From: Kribbella pratensis
GTDB taxonomy: Bacteria > Actinomycetota > Actinomycetes > Propionibacteriales > Kribbellaceae
Direction: 5' to 3'
DNA: 64,000 nt
NCBI RefSeq assembly: GCF_004365355.1
Contig: NZ_SODP01000005.1
Location: forward strand, 368,358-432,357
Shown here piece after piece: positions 57,036-64,000 of this stretch; the stretch's first letter is position 1, and each line of letters starts with the position of its first letter. The position numbers and the translations under genes were made by a program. Below the pieces are notes generated by a model. That model did not search any database. It saw nothing but the letters and a program-made list of their open reading frames with translations, and was not told the origin of the DNA.

Positions 57036-57767
57036 GTGAACTCTGCCAACGAAACGGGGCTCTACGCCGAGCTGAACGAACGGCTCGGCGTATCGCTGGC
57101 TGACGAATTGCTGGAGCACGCCTTCACCCACCGCTCGTTCGCGTACGAGAACGGCGGGTTGCCGACGAACGAGCGGCTGGAGTTCCTCGGGGACTCCGTG
57201 CTCGGCGTCATCGTCACGGAGTCGCTGTTCCGGAACCACCCGGACCTGTCCGAGGGCCGGCTGGCCAAACTACGGGCCGCGGTGGTCAACATGCGTGCGC
57301 TCGCGGGTGTCGCCCGCGAGCTCAAGCTCGGCAAGTACCTGCGGCTCGGCCGCGGGGAGGAAGCCACCGGCGGCCGGGACAAGTCGTCGATCCTCGCCGA
57401 CTGCGTCGAGGCGCTGATCGGCGCCGTCTACCTGGACCGCGGGTTCGAGACCGCGGGCCTGGTGGTGCACCGGCTGTTCGACGACCTGATGGAGTCGTCG
57501 GCGCGGCTCGGCGCCGGCCTGGACTGGAAGACGTCGCTGCAGGAGCTGGTCGCCCAGCTCAGCGTCGGCGTCCCGGAGTACGTGATCGCGGAGTCCGGAC
57601 CGGACCACGCGAAGACGTTCGAGGCCCGGGTCCGGATCGGCTCCGACACGTACGGTCACGGCATCGGCCGGAGCAAGAAGGAAGCCGAGCAGCAGGCCGC
57701 CGAGACCGCCTGGAAGGCTCTGCGCGCCGCGCATCCCGACAGCACGGACCCCTCGCAGCAGCCGTAG
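57036..57767 (+). CDS. rnc: Ribonuclease III
   Basis: RNase III cuts double-stranded RNA in rRNA maturation and mRNA decay. The 243-residue protein has the signature NERLEFLGDSVLG (catalytic Glu and Asp), DCVEALIGAVYLD with the second acidic cluster, and a C-terminal dsRNA-binding domain (DWKTSLQELVAQL to SKKEAEQQAAETAWKALR). GTG at 57036. The following mutM GTG begins directly after the rnc stop. Confidence 0.96.
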   Translation: MNSANETGLYAELNERLGVSLADELLEHAFTHRSFAYENGGLPTNERLEFLGDSVLGVIVTESLFRNHPDLSEGRLAKLRAAVVNMRALAGVARELKLGKYLRLGRGEEATGGRDKSSILADCVEALIGAVYLDRGFETAGLVVHRLFDDLMESSARLGAGLDWKTSLQELVAQLSVGVPEYVIAESGPDHAKTFEARVRIGSDTYGHGIGRSKKEAEQQAAETAWKALRAAHPDSTDPSQQP

Positions 57768-58622
57768 GTGCCCGAGCTTCCCGAGGTAGAGGTCGTACGC
57801 CGGGGTCTGGCGGAGTTCACCACCGGCCGCACCATCGACGCGGTCGAGGTGCTGCACCCCCGCCCGGTACGGCGTCATGCCGCCGGGCCGGACGATTTCG
57901 TGGCCCGGCTCAAGGGCCAGGTCTTCGCCGAGCCGGCCCGCCGCGGCAAGTACCTGTGGCTCCCGCTGGTGTCCGGGGACGCCGTTCTGACCCATCTCGG
58001 GATGAGCGGCCAGTTCCGGGTCCAGCCGGTCGGCGCGCCCGACGAGCCGCATCTCCGGGTCCGGTTCCGCTTTGCGGACGATCTCGGAGAGGTCCGTTTT
58101 GTGGACCAGCGGATGTTCGGTGGTCTGTCGTACTCCGAGGGTGGCGCCGAGTTGCCCGCCGAGATCGCCCACATCGGCCGGGACCCGTTCGATCCCCTGT
58201 TCGACCCGGACGCGGTGACTGCCAAGATCCGGCGCCGCCGGACCGGGCTGAAGCGGGCGTTGCTGGATCAGACCGTGGTCAGCGGGATCGGCAACATCTA
58301 CGCCGACGAAGCGTTGTGGCGGGCCAAGCTGCACTACGCCCGGGCGACGGAAACGCTGAAACCCCTGCAAATCAAGGGGATTCTGCGCGCAGCCCATGAG
58401 GTGATGGCCGAGGCGCTGACCGTTGGTGGCACCAGCTTTGACGCGCTGTACGTCAACGTCAACGGGGAATCCGGATACTTCGAGCGCGGCCTGAACGTCT
58501 ACGGGCAGGAGGGATCGCCGTGCCCGCGGGACGGCCGGCCGATTCGTCGCGAGCCGTTCATGAACCGTTCGTCCTACCGGTGCCCGAAATGTCAGCCCGT
58601 TCCCCGGCATGTTCGCTGGTGA
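57768..58622 (+). CDS. mutM: Formamidopyrimidine-DNA glycosylase
   Basis: MutM/Fpg removes 8-oxoguanine and formamidopyrimidines and nicks the abasic site. The 284-residue protein starts MPELPEVE (P2 nucleophile, E3 acid) and has GNIYADEALW (H2TH motif). The zinc finger near the C-terminus reads CPRDGRPIRR then YRCPKCQP: the second zinc cysteine is replaced by aspartate. Asp can still bind zinc, or the finger may be looser. GTG at 57768 has no spacing from rnc. Confidence 0.94.
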   Translation: MPELPEVEVVRRGLAEFTTGRTIDAVEVLHPRPVRRHAAGPDDFVARLKGQVFAEPARRGKYLWLPLVSGDAVLTHLGMSGQFRVQPVGAPDEPHLRVRFRFADDLGEVRFVDQRMFGGLSYSEGGAELPAEIAHIGRDPFDPLFDPDAVTAKIRRRRTGLKRALLDQTVVSGIGNIYADEALWRAKLHYARATETLKPLQIKGILRAAHEVMAEALTVGGTSFDALYVNVNGESGYFERGLNVYGQEGSPCPRDGRPIRREPFMNRSSYRCPKCQPVPRHVRW

Positions 58623-58625
58623 GCG

Positions 58626-58641
58626 AGGTATCGTTAATAAA
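58626..58641 (+). promoter_or_regulatory. AT-rich dyad and possible -10 for the small gene
   Basis: CGTTAATAAACG (58630-58641) is a short dyad, four-base arms around AATA, and contains TTAATA as a possible -10. It is one of the few AT-rich spots here and lies 124 bases before the next start. A 7-bp hairpin GCGCTCC/GGAGCGC (about 58703-58732) lies between. Confidence 0.35.
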
Positions 58642-58764
58642 CGTGGCCCAGGTTGACCCGTCGGCCCCGCCGGTGTCACCCTGAAAGACGGCACACATTT
58701 TAGCGCTCCTTCATGACCAGGACCTGGAGCGCACCCGGCCAGAACCCTTCCGGAGGACAGCACA

Positions 58765-58965
58765 ATGGCCAAGGCTCTTCTAGGGCATCTTGGAGGCACT
58801 GACCCGCGCATGCTCGAGCAGGTTCGTCTGCTCAACCGGCGTGTCGCCGACCTGGAGGCGCATGTGATGCGTCTGCAGGCAGAGAACGACCACCTCGTCG
58901 CACAGATTCACGAGGGTCGCCTGCTGACCGTCGACGAGGCTTTGCGCGCCCCCGCTTCGGTCTGA
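58765..58965 (+). CDS. Small coiled-coil protein
   Basis: A 66-residue protein whose centre (LEQVRLLNRRVADLEAHVMRLQAENDHLVAQIHE) is a strong heptad coiled coil, so it is probably a dimer. ATG at 58765 follows CGGAGGACAGCACA. A gene of this kind between mutM and smc is conserved in some actinobacteria, but its function is unknown. A terminator-like hairpin follows. Confidence 0.8.
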   Translation: MAKALLGHLGGTDPRMLEQVRLLNRRVADLEAHVMRLQAENDHLVAQIHEGRLLTVDEALRAPASV

Positions 58966-59017
58966 GGACCCTAGCCGCGACAACAGAGAATTGCATCTCG
59001 ACCGTCCGCACAACCAC

Positions 59018-59045
59018 GGCGGTGGCCCCCGTCCGGGCCTCCGCC
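59018..59045 (+). terminator. Hairpin after the coiled-coil gene
   Basis: GGCGGTGGCCC (59018-59028) pairs with GGGCCTCCGCC (59035-59045) with one mismatch around a six-base loop, 52 bases after the stop. Confidence 0.7.
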
Positions 59046-59243
59046 GCCTGTGTGTACAAGCACTGTATGTTCAGCAACTGTTGCCCTGACAGCCGTCCGC
59101 GGTCTTGCCGGTCGGCCTCCACCAGTTCACGCGCATCTGTTTGTAGACTGCGCAGCGGAACTACTTCCCCCGGGTAGCGGCACGAGCAGTTACGACGGTT
59201 CCTTAGGTATCGTCTGTCCTTTCACGGGTTGGAGAGCTTCGCC

Positions 59244-62200
59244 TTGTACCTGAAGAGCATGACGCTCCGGGGCTTCAAGTCGTTCGCGTCCGCGACGACG
59301 ATGAACTTCGAACCAGGCATCACCTGCATCGTCGGACCGAACGGCTCCGGCAAGTCCAACGTCGTCGACGCACTGGCCTGGGTGATGGGTGAGCAGGGCG
59401 CGAAGTCGCTGCGCGGCGGCAAGATGGAGGACGTCATCTTCGCCGGCACCTCCGGCCGCGCCCCGCTGGGCCGCGCCGAGGTGGTGCTCACCATCGACAA
59501 CACCGACGGCGCGCTGCCGATCGAGTACGCCGAGGTGACGATCAGCCGGACGATGTTCCGCAACGGCGGGTCCGACTACCAGATCAACGGCCAGAACTGC
59601 CGCCTGCTCGACGTCCAGGAACTGCTCAGCGACTCCGGTATCGGGCGCGAGATGCACGTCATCGTCGGCCAGGGCCAGCTCGACTCGATCCTGCGCGCCA
59701 CGCCGGAAGGCCGCCGCGGGTTCGTCGAGGAGGCGGCCGGCGTCCTGAAGCACCGCAAACGCAAGGAAAAGGCGATCCGGAAGCTGGAGGCCACGGAGGG
59801 CAACCTGCACCGGCTCGGGGACCTGATCGCCGAGATCCGCCGCCAGTTGAAGCCGCTCGGGCGCCAGGCGGAGGTGGCGCGCCGGGCGGTGACGATCCAG
59901 GCGGAGGTCCGCGACGGCCGCGCCCGGCTGCTGGCCGACGACATCGTCCAGGCCCAGTCCGCGCTCGAGGCCGAGCTGCGGGACGAGGCCGCGCTGACCC
60001 AGCGCCGGTCCGAGACCGAGGCGAAGCTGCGGGAGGCCCGCGAGCTGGAGGCCGAGCTCGAGGACGCGCTCCGCGAGGACGCGCCGGCACTCCAGGCCGC
60101 CCAGGACACCTGGTACCAGCTGTCGGGCTTCGGGGAGAAGATCAAGGGCACGGCGCGGATCGCGGCGGACCGGATCCGCTCGCTGAACGACGAGGCCGAC
60201 GACGGGCCCCGCTCGGGCCGGGACCCGGAGGAGCTCGAGCTGGAGGCTGCGCGGGTCCGGGAGACCGAGGCGCAGATCGAGGCCGAGGTCGAGGCGCACT
60301 CCGAGCTGCTCGCCGAATCCGTCGAGCGCCGGCAGCAGCTGGAGGCGCAGGAGGCCGAGGAGGAGCGCCGGATCTCCGCACTGATCCGGGCCGCCGCCGA
60401 CCGCCGCGAGGGTCTGGCCCGGCTGACCGGCCAGGTGAACGCGCTGAAGAGCCGCGCGGCCGCCGCCGAGTCCGAGATCGGCCGGCTCGCCAGCAACATG
60501 CACGAGGCCGAGGTCCGCGCCGCCAAGGCGCAGCACGACTTCACCGCGCTGGAGACTCAGGTCGCGGGGCTCGACGCGGGCGAGAAGGGGCTCGACGACC
60601 AGTTCGAGGCCGCTCAGGCGGTGCTCGACGAGATGGACGAGCGGCTGGCGAAGCTGAGGGCCGAGGAGCGTGACGCCGAGCGCGAGCGCACCGGTCTGGC
60701 GGCACGTAAGGAAGCGCTCGAGCTCGGTCTGAACCGGAAGGACGGCGCCGGCGCTCTGCTGGCCGCCTCTGAGCAGGTCAACGGCCTGATGGGCTCGGTC
60801 GCGGCGCTGCTGAGCGTGCGCGCCGGGTACGAGACGGCCATCGCGGCCGCGCTGGGCGAGGCCGCCGATGCGGTCGCGGTCACGCACGCCGACGCCGCGC
60901 TGCAGGCGGTCGGGCATCTGAAGGAGCACGACCTCGGCCGGGCCGGGATGCTGCTCGGGGACGCGCCCGCCGACGACTACTCGATGTGGCCCGTGCTGCC
61001 GTACGGCGCGTCGTACGCCGTCGATGTCGTGGACTGCCCGGAGACGCTGCGGCCCGCTCTGCGGCGGCTGCTGCGCAAGGTCGCCGTGGTGGACGACGTA
61101 CCGGCGGCGAAGTCCCTGGTGCGGAATCTGCCCGACGTCACGTGTACGACGCGCGCCGGCGATGTGCTGGGTGCGCACTTCGCGTACGGCGGATCGGACG
61201 CGGCCCCGAGCTTGATCGAGGTGCAGTCCGCAGTCGACGAGGCGGCCGAGAAGCTGGTAGAGGCGACGGCGCGGAGCGAGCGGCTGCGCTTCGAGCTGCA
61301 GGGCCTGGAGGACGAGCGGGCCCGGCAGAAGGAGTCCGTCGAGATCACTCTGGCCCGGCTGCACGAGTCCGACGCGGCGATGGCCGCGGTGGCGGAGCAG
61401 CTGGCGCACTTCGGGTCGCTGGCGAAGGCGTCCCGCGGTGAGGCGCAGCGGATGCGCGAGGCGATCGCTGCGGCGGAGGAGGAGCGCGACAAGAACCTGT
61501 CCGGTCTGGCCGAGCTCGAAGAGCGGCTGATGGACGCCGAGGCGTTCGACGACGACGGGGACGAGCCGGACACGTCGGAGCGCGACCGGCTGGCCGAGGC
61601 GGCCAAGGCGGGGCGTGCGGCCGAGATGGAGGCGCGGCTGGCGCTGCGGACCACCGAGGAGCGGGCCCGGGCGCTGTCCGGTCGGGCCGACTCGCTCGAG
61701 CGCGCTGCCCGTCAGGAGCGCGAGGCGCGGGCCAGGGCGGTTGCCCGGGCGGCCCGGCGGGCCCGGCAGGCGGATGCGGCTCAGGCCGTACACCTGGCCG
61801 CCGGTCATGTGCTGGCGCGGCTGGAGTCCTCGCTCCAGCAGGCGGCGGCCGAGCGGTCGGCGATCCAGGCGCAGCGGGCCGACCGGGAGCAGGCGCTCTC
61901 ACAGGCGCGATCCGCGACGCGGAACTTGAGCTCCGAGCTGGAGCAGCTCACGAACACGGTGCACCGCGACGCGCTGGCCCGGGCCGAGCAGAAGATGCGG
62001 CTCGAGCAGCTGTACGAGAAGGCGCTGGGCGAGCTCGGTATCGAGGTCGACGCGCTGGTCGCGGAGTACGGCCCGGACCAGCTGGTGCCGCCAGTGCCCA
62101 CACAGCCCAAGGACGGTGACGACGAGACGCTGGAGCTGGAGGGCGAGCCGTTCGACCGGACCAAGGTCGAGAAGCGGCTGAAGCAGGCCGAGCGCGCGCT

Positions 62201-62816
62201 GAACCAGCTCGGCAAGATCAATCCGCTCGCGCTCGAGGAGTTCGAGGCGATGGAGGAGCGGCACCGCTTCCTGTCCGAGCAGCTCGACGACCTGAAGAAG
62301 TCCCGGCGCGACCTGATGGACATCGTCAAGGAGGTCGACGAGCGGGTCGAGCAGGTCTTCACCGAGGCGTACCGCGATGTCGAGATCGCGTTCGAGCACG
62401 TGTTCAGCCGGCTGTTCCCGGGCGGTGAGGGCCGCTTGGTCCTGACCGACCCCGACGACATGCTCGGCACCGGGATCGACGTCGAGGCCCGCCCGCCCGG
62501 CAAGAAGGTCAAGCGGCTGTCACTGCTGTCTGGCGGTGAACGCTCGCTGGTCGCCGTGGCGTTCCTGGTCGCGCTGTTCAAGGCCCGCCCGTCGCCGTTC
62601 TACATCCTCGACGAGGTCGAAGCCGCGCTGGACGACACCAACCTCGGCCGCCTCCTGGAGATCTACGAAGAACTCCGCGAGAACAGCCAGCTGCTGGTCA
62701 TCACCCACCAGAAGCGCACCATGGAGGTCGCCGACGCCCTGTACGGCGTGACCATGCGCGGCGACGGCGTCTCCTCGGTCATCTCCCAGCGGATCCGCGA
62801 ACCCGAACCCGTCTGA
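59244..62816 (+). CDS. smc: Chromosome segregation ATPase SMC
   Basis: SMC organises and segregates the chromosome with ScpA/ScpB. The 1190-residue protein has Walker A GPNGSGKS (31-38) near the N-terminus, two long coiled coils (about 170-500 and 660-1020), the hinge between them, and the C-terminal ATPase half with signature LSGGE (1095-1099) and Walker B in FYILDEVEAALDD. I chose TTG at 59244 because it gives MYLKSMTLRGFKSF and GGAGAG precedes it; TTG at 59229 would add five residues. scpA/scpB are not in the window. Confidence 0.95.
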   Translation: MYLKSMTLRGFKSFASATTMNFEPGITCIVGPNGSGKSNVVDALAWVMGEQGAKSLRGGKMEDVIFAGTSGRAPLGRAEVVLTIDNTDGALPIEYAEVTISRTMFRNGGSDYQINGQNCRLLDVQELLSDSGIGREMHVIVGQGQLDSILRATPEGRRGFVEEAAGVLKHRKRKEKAIRKLEATEGNLHRLGDLIAEIRRQLKPLGRQAEVARRAVTIQAEVRDGRARLLADDIVQAQSALEAELRDEAALTQRRSETEAKLREARELEAELEDALREDAPALQAAQDTWYQLSGFGEKIKGTARIAADRIRSLNDEADDGPRSGRDPEELELEAARVRETEAQIEAEVEAHSELLAESVERRQQLEAQEAEEERRISALIRAAADRREGLARLTGQVNALKSRAAAAESEIGRLASNMHEAEVRAAKAQHDFTALETQVAGLDAGEKGLDDQFEAAQAVLDEMDERLAKLRAEERDAERERTGLAARKEALELGLNRKDGAGALLAASEQVNGLMGSVAALLSVRAGYETAIAAALGEAADAVAVTHADAALQAVGHLKEHDLGRAGMLLGDAPADDYSMWPVLPYGASYAVDVVDCPETLRPALRRLLRKVAVVDDVPAAKSLVRNLPDVTCTTRAGDVLGAHFAYGGSDAAPSLIEVQSAVDEAAEKLVEATARSERLRFELQGLEDERARQKESVEITLARLHESDAAMAAVAEQLAHFGSLAKASRGEAQRMREAIAAAEEERDKNLSGLAELEERLMDAEAFDDDGDEPDTSERDRLAEAAKAGRAAEMEARLALRTTEERARALSGRADSLERAARQEREARARAVARAARRARQADAAQAVHLAAGHVLARLESSLQQAAAERSAIQAQRADREQALSQARSATRNLSSELEQLTNTVHRDALARAEQKMRLEQLYEKALGELGIEVDALVAEYGPDQLVPPVPTQPKDGDDETLELEGEPFDRTKVEKRLKQAERALNQLGKINPLALEEFEAMEERHRFLSEQLDDLKKSRRDLMDIVKEVDERVEQVFTEAYRDVEIAFEHVFSRLFPGGEGRLVLTDPDDMLGTGIDVEARPPGKKVKRLSLLSGGERSLVAVAFLVALFKARPSPFYILDEVEAALDDTNLGRLLEIYEELRENSQLLVITHQKRTMEVADALYGVTMRGDGVSSVISQRIREPEPV

Positions 62817-62835
62817 GCCGGTCCGTCTGGGCCGT

Positions 62836-63159
62836 CTAGGCCGTGATCGTCATCGAGGCGAGCCGGTCGTCCTCGACGGCGAAGGTGAAGTGGGAGGGGC
62901 CGTTGAAGCCCTTCCCGCCGACCTGGGTCAGGATCGTCAACGGGTTGCCGGCGACGGTGACCTGGGTGTCGGTGAACGTGGCCTGCTTGCCGATCAGCTC
63001 GTTCTCGCTCCAGGAGCGGATCCGGTCGGGGCCGCGGAACTCCCGCCCCCAGTCGTTCACGTAGCCGTCCGGGGCGAACGCTGCCACGAACGCGTCGTTG
63101 TCCTGTTCGTCGATCGCGGTGAGCGCGCGCTGGACCGCGGCTGGGATGTCCTGACTCAT
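62836..63159 (-). CDS. SnoaL/NTF2-like protein
   Basis: A 107-residue SnoaL-like, NTF2-fold protein: N-terminal helix QRALTAIDEQDNDAFVAAFAPDGYVNDWGREFRGPDRIRSWSE, then a curved beta sheet. The acidic FAPDGYVND stretch is the usual lining of the pocket. The ATG at 63159 starts at the family boundary. Similar proteins are polyketide cyclases, isomerases or binding proteins; none can be chosen from sequence. Confidence 0.85.
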   Translation of the reverse strand: MSQDIPAAVQRALTAIDEQDNDAFVAAFAPDGYVNDWGREFRGPDRIRSWSENELIGKQATFTDTQVTVAGNPLTILTQVGGKGFNGPSHFTFAVEDDRLASMTITA

Positions 63160-63244
63160 GACGGCGACGATAGCCGTCCCGGTTGAACCGGTCCGTGAAT
63201 CCGTACGTATGACGGGGTGACGGACGCTCGACCGAGGAGGGTTG

Positions 63245-63337
63245 ATGAAGCGACTGAGGAGCGTGGCCGGAGTGGTCGGGGCGGACGGCAATGAGATCAC
63301 GCCCCAGCTGTCCGGCTCCGGTCATGGCGGTCACTGA
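63245..63337 (+). CDS. Candidate 30-residue small protein
   Basis: An open frame MKRLRSVAGVVGADGNEITP ending QLSGSGHGGH starts at ATG 63245 just after GAGGAGGGTTG, one of the best ribosome-binding sites in the window. It ends 55 bases before the sigma-factor start. The N-terminus is basic and hydrophobic, the rest Gly-rich. No known family. It could be a small protein, a leader of the sigma operon or chance. Confidence 0.35.
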   Translation: MKRLRSVAGVVGADGNEITPQLSGSGHGGH

Positions 63338-63392
63338 GTCGACCTGTGCCGCGCTGGTGTGGGCGCCTGCGGAGCCCGGTATCGTGCGGTCG

Positions 63393-63938
63393 GTGGGTGA
63401 CACCCCAGGGCCGCAGGATGCCGAGACGCTGATTCGCACGCTGTACGCCGAACACGGGCGCAGCCTGTTGGCCTATGCGACCCGTCTGACGGGAGACCGG
63501 GCCGCGGCCGAGGACGTCGTACAGGAGACATTGGTCCGGGCCTGGAAGCACGCCGGGGACCTGAGCACCGGCAGCGGGTCGGTGCGGGGCTGGCTGCTGA
63601 CGGTGGCGCGGAACATCGTCACCGACCGTGCGCGGGCCCGGGCGGTGCGTCCGGCCGAGGTGGCGGACGTGGTGGACCAGCCGCCGGTCCAGGGCGACCA
63701 CTCCGAGGCCGTGGTGAACACCATGGTCGTGATGGACGCGCTGGACAAGGTGTCGCCCGAACACCGTGAAGTACTTGTGCAGCTCTACTACCGCGGGCGG
63801 TCCGTGGCAGAGGCTGCAAAGGAACTGGGTGTCCCACCCGGTACCGTGAAATCACGTTCGTACTACGCCCTCCGAGCTCTGCGCGCGGTGATGGCTGGAC
63901 CAGCTGCGTTGACTGGAGACGGGGAGGTGTCCCGATGA
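63393..63938 (+). CDS. ECF sigma factor (SigL/SigK-like)
   Basis: A 181-residue ECF sigma factor with sigma2 (LYAEHGRSLLAYATRLTGDRAAAEDVVQETLVRAWKHA) and sigma4 (SPEHREVLVQLYYRGRSVAEAAKELGVPPGTVKSR). The family resembles mycobacterial SigL/SigK, which are held by membrane anti-sigma factors. GTG at 63393 gives VGDTPGPQDAETLIR; 63384 is an alternative. The anti-sigma gene begins four bases before its stop (ATGA). Confidence 0.9.
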   Translation: MGDTPGPQDAETLIRTLYAEHGRSLLAYATRLTGDRAAAEDVVQETLVRAWKHAGDLSTGSGSVRGWLLTVARNIVTDRARARAVRPAEVADVVDQPPVQGDHSEAVVNTMVVMDALDKVSPEHREVLVQLYYRGRSVAEAAKELGVPPGTVKSRSYYALRALRAVMAGPAALTGDGEVSR

Positions 63939-64000
63939 CTGAGCATGACCGCACGCAACTCGGCGCCTACGCGTTGGGCGCACTAGAGCCCGGTGAGGTG
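63935..64000 (+). CDS. Anti-sigma factor, N-terminal fragment
   Basis: From the ATG at 63935 the frame reads MTEHDRTQLGAYALGALEPG and runs off the end. The LGAYALGALEPGE start is typical of zinc-finger anti-sigma factors, in which HX3CX2C follows within about 15 residues. It overlaps the sigma gene by four bases, so the partner role is very likely. Confidence 0.8.
   Translation, partial: MTEHDRTQLGAYALGALEPGEV

Overview
The window is high-GC DNA from an actinobacterium, most likely Kribbella or a close relative in the Nocardioidaceae. This is inferred from gene content and order, because no rRNA or tRNA gene is visible. The backbone is a conserved actinobacterial block: ndgR / leuC-leuD, corA, a lysine/alanine-tailed HU protein, the F420 gene fbiD (cofC), plsC, gpsA, ddl, a DUF3515 lipoprotein and AsnC-type protein, thiL-thiD, rpmB, a DAK2 protein, recG-rsmD-coaD, DUF177-rpmF-rnc-mutM and smc. 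It ends in an ECF sigma factor and the start of its anti-sigma factor. Use of F420, mycothiol-free housekeeping genes and frequent GTG/TTG starts all fit this group.

Three stretches of accessory genes interrupt the backbone. The first (7277-26085, between gpsA and ddl) holds an APH-type kinase, a two-component system, a ROK repressor with sugar-metabolism genes, a CynX-type exporter with a GntR regulator, two MerR regulators, a DeoR regulator between two paralogous MFS exporters, and a TetR / PLP enzyme / cytochrome P450 locus. The second (27339-29060) is an ECF42-type sigma factor with its YCII partner. The third (32508-49713) contains a ROK / HAD / MFS set, an SMP-30 hydrolase, a CHAP endolysin-like enzyme, a 1.2 kb non-coding tandem-repeat array, a DUF222-HNH endonuclease, a GxGYxYP protein, and a sugar ABC transporter operon ending in an unusual Gfo/Idh/MocA-aldo/keto reductase fusion.

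The most distinctive signal is a palindromic intergenic element found before gpsA and again before an MFS gene. Its right arm carries the ribosome-binding site and the ATG of the downstream gene. Its left arm is the exact complement, and the copies differ by paired (compensatory) changes. At the second site one copy is nested inside the loop of another (left-left-right-right order), which is what a mobile element would produce. A different, unrelated long palindrome (36474-36600) also buries the start codon of a GNAT gene. Other notable features are an 11-bp minisatellite, in-frame repeats in three proteins, a pair of hairpins with inverted TTATCCACA boxes, a candidate corA leader peptide and several promoters placed for leaderless translation.

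Regulatory logic visible in the sequence: divergent regulator/target pairs (ndgR/leuC, ROK/Gfo-Idh, CynX/GntR, MerR/small gene twice, MFS/DeoR, TetR/P450, ROK/HAD), most with a dyad operator in the shared spacer. Housekeeping genes are packed in runs with 4-bp ATGA overlaps.
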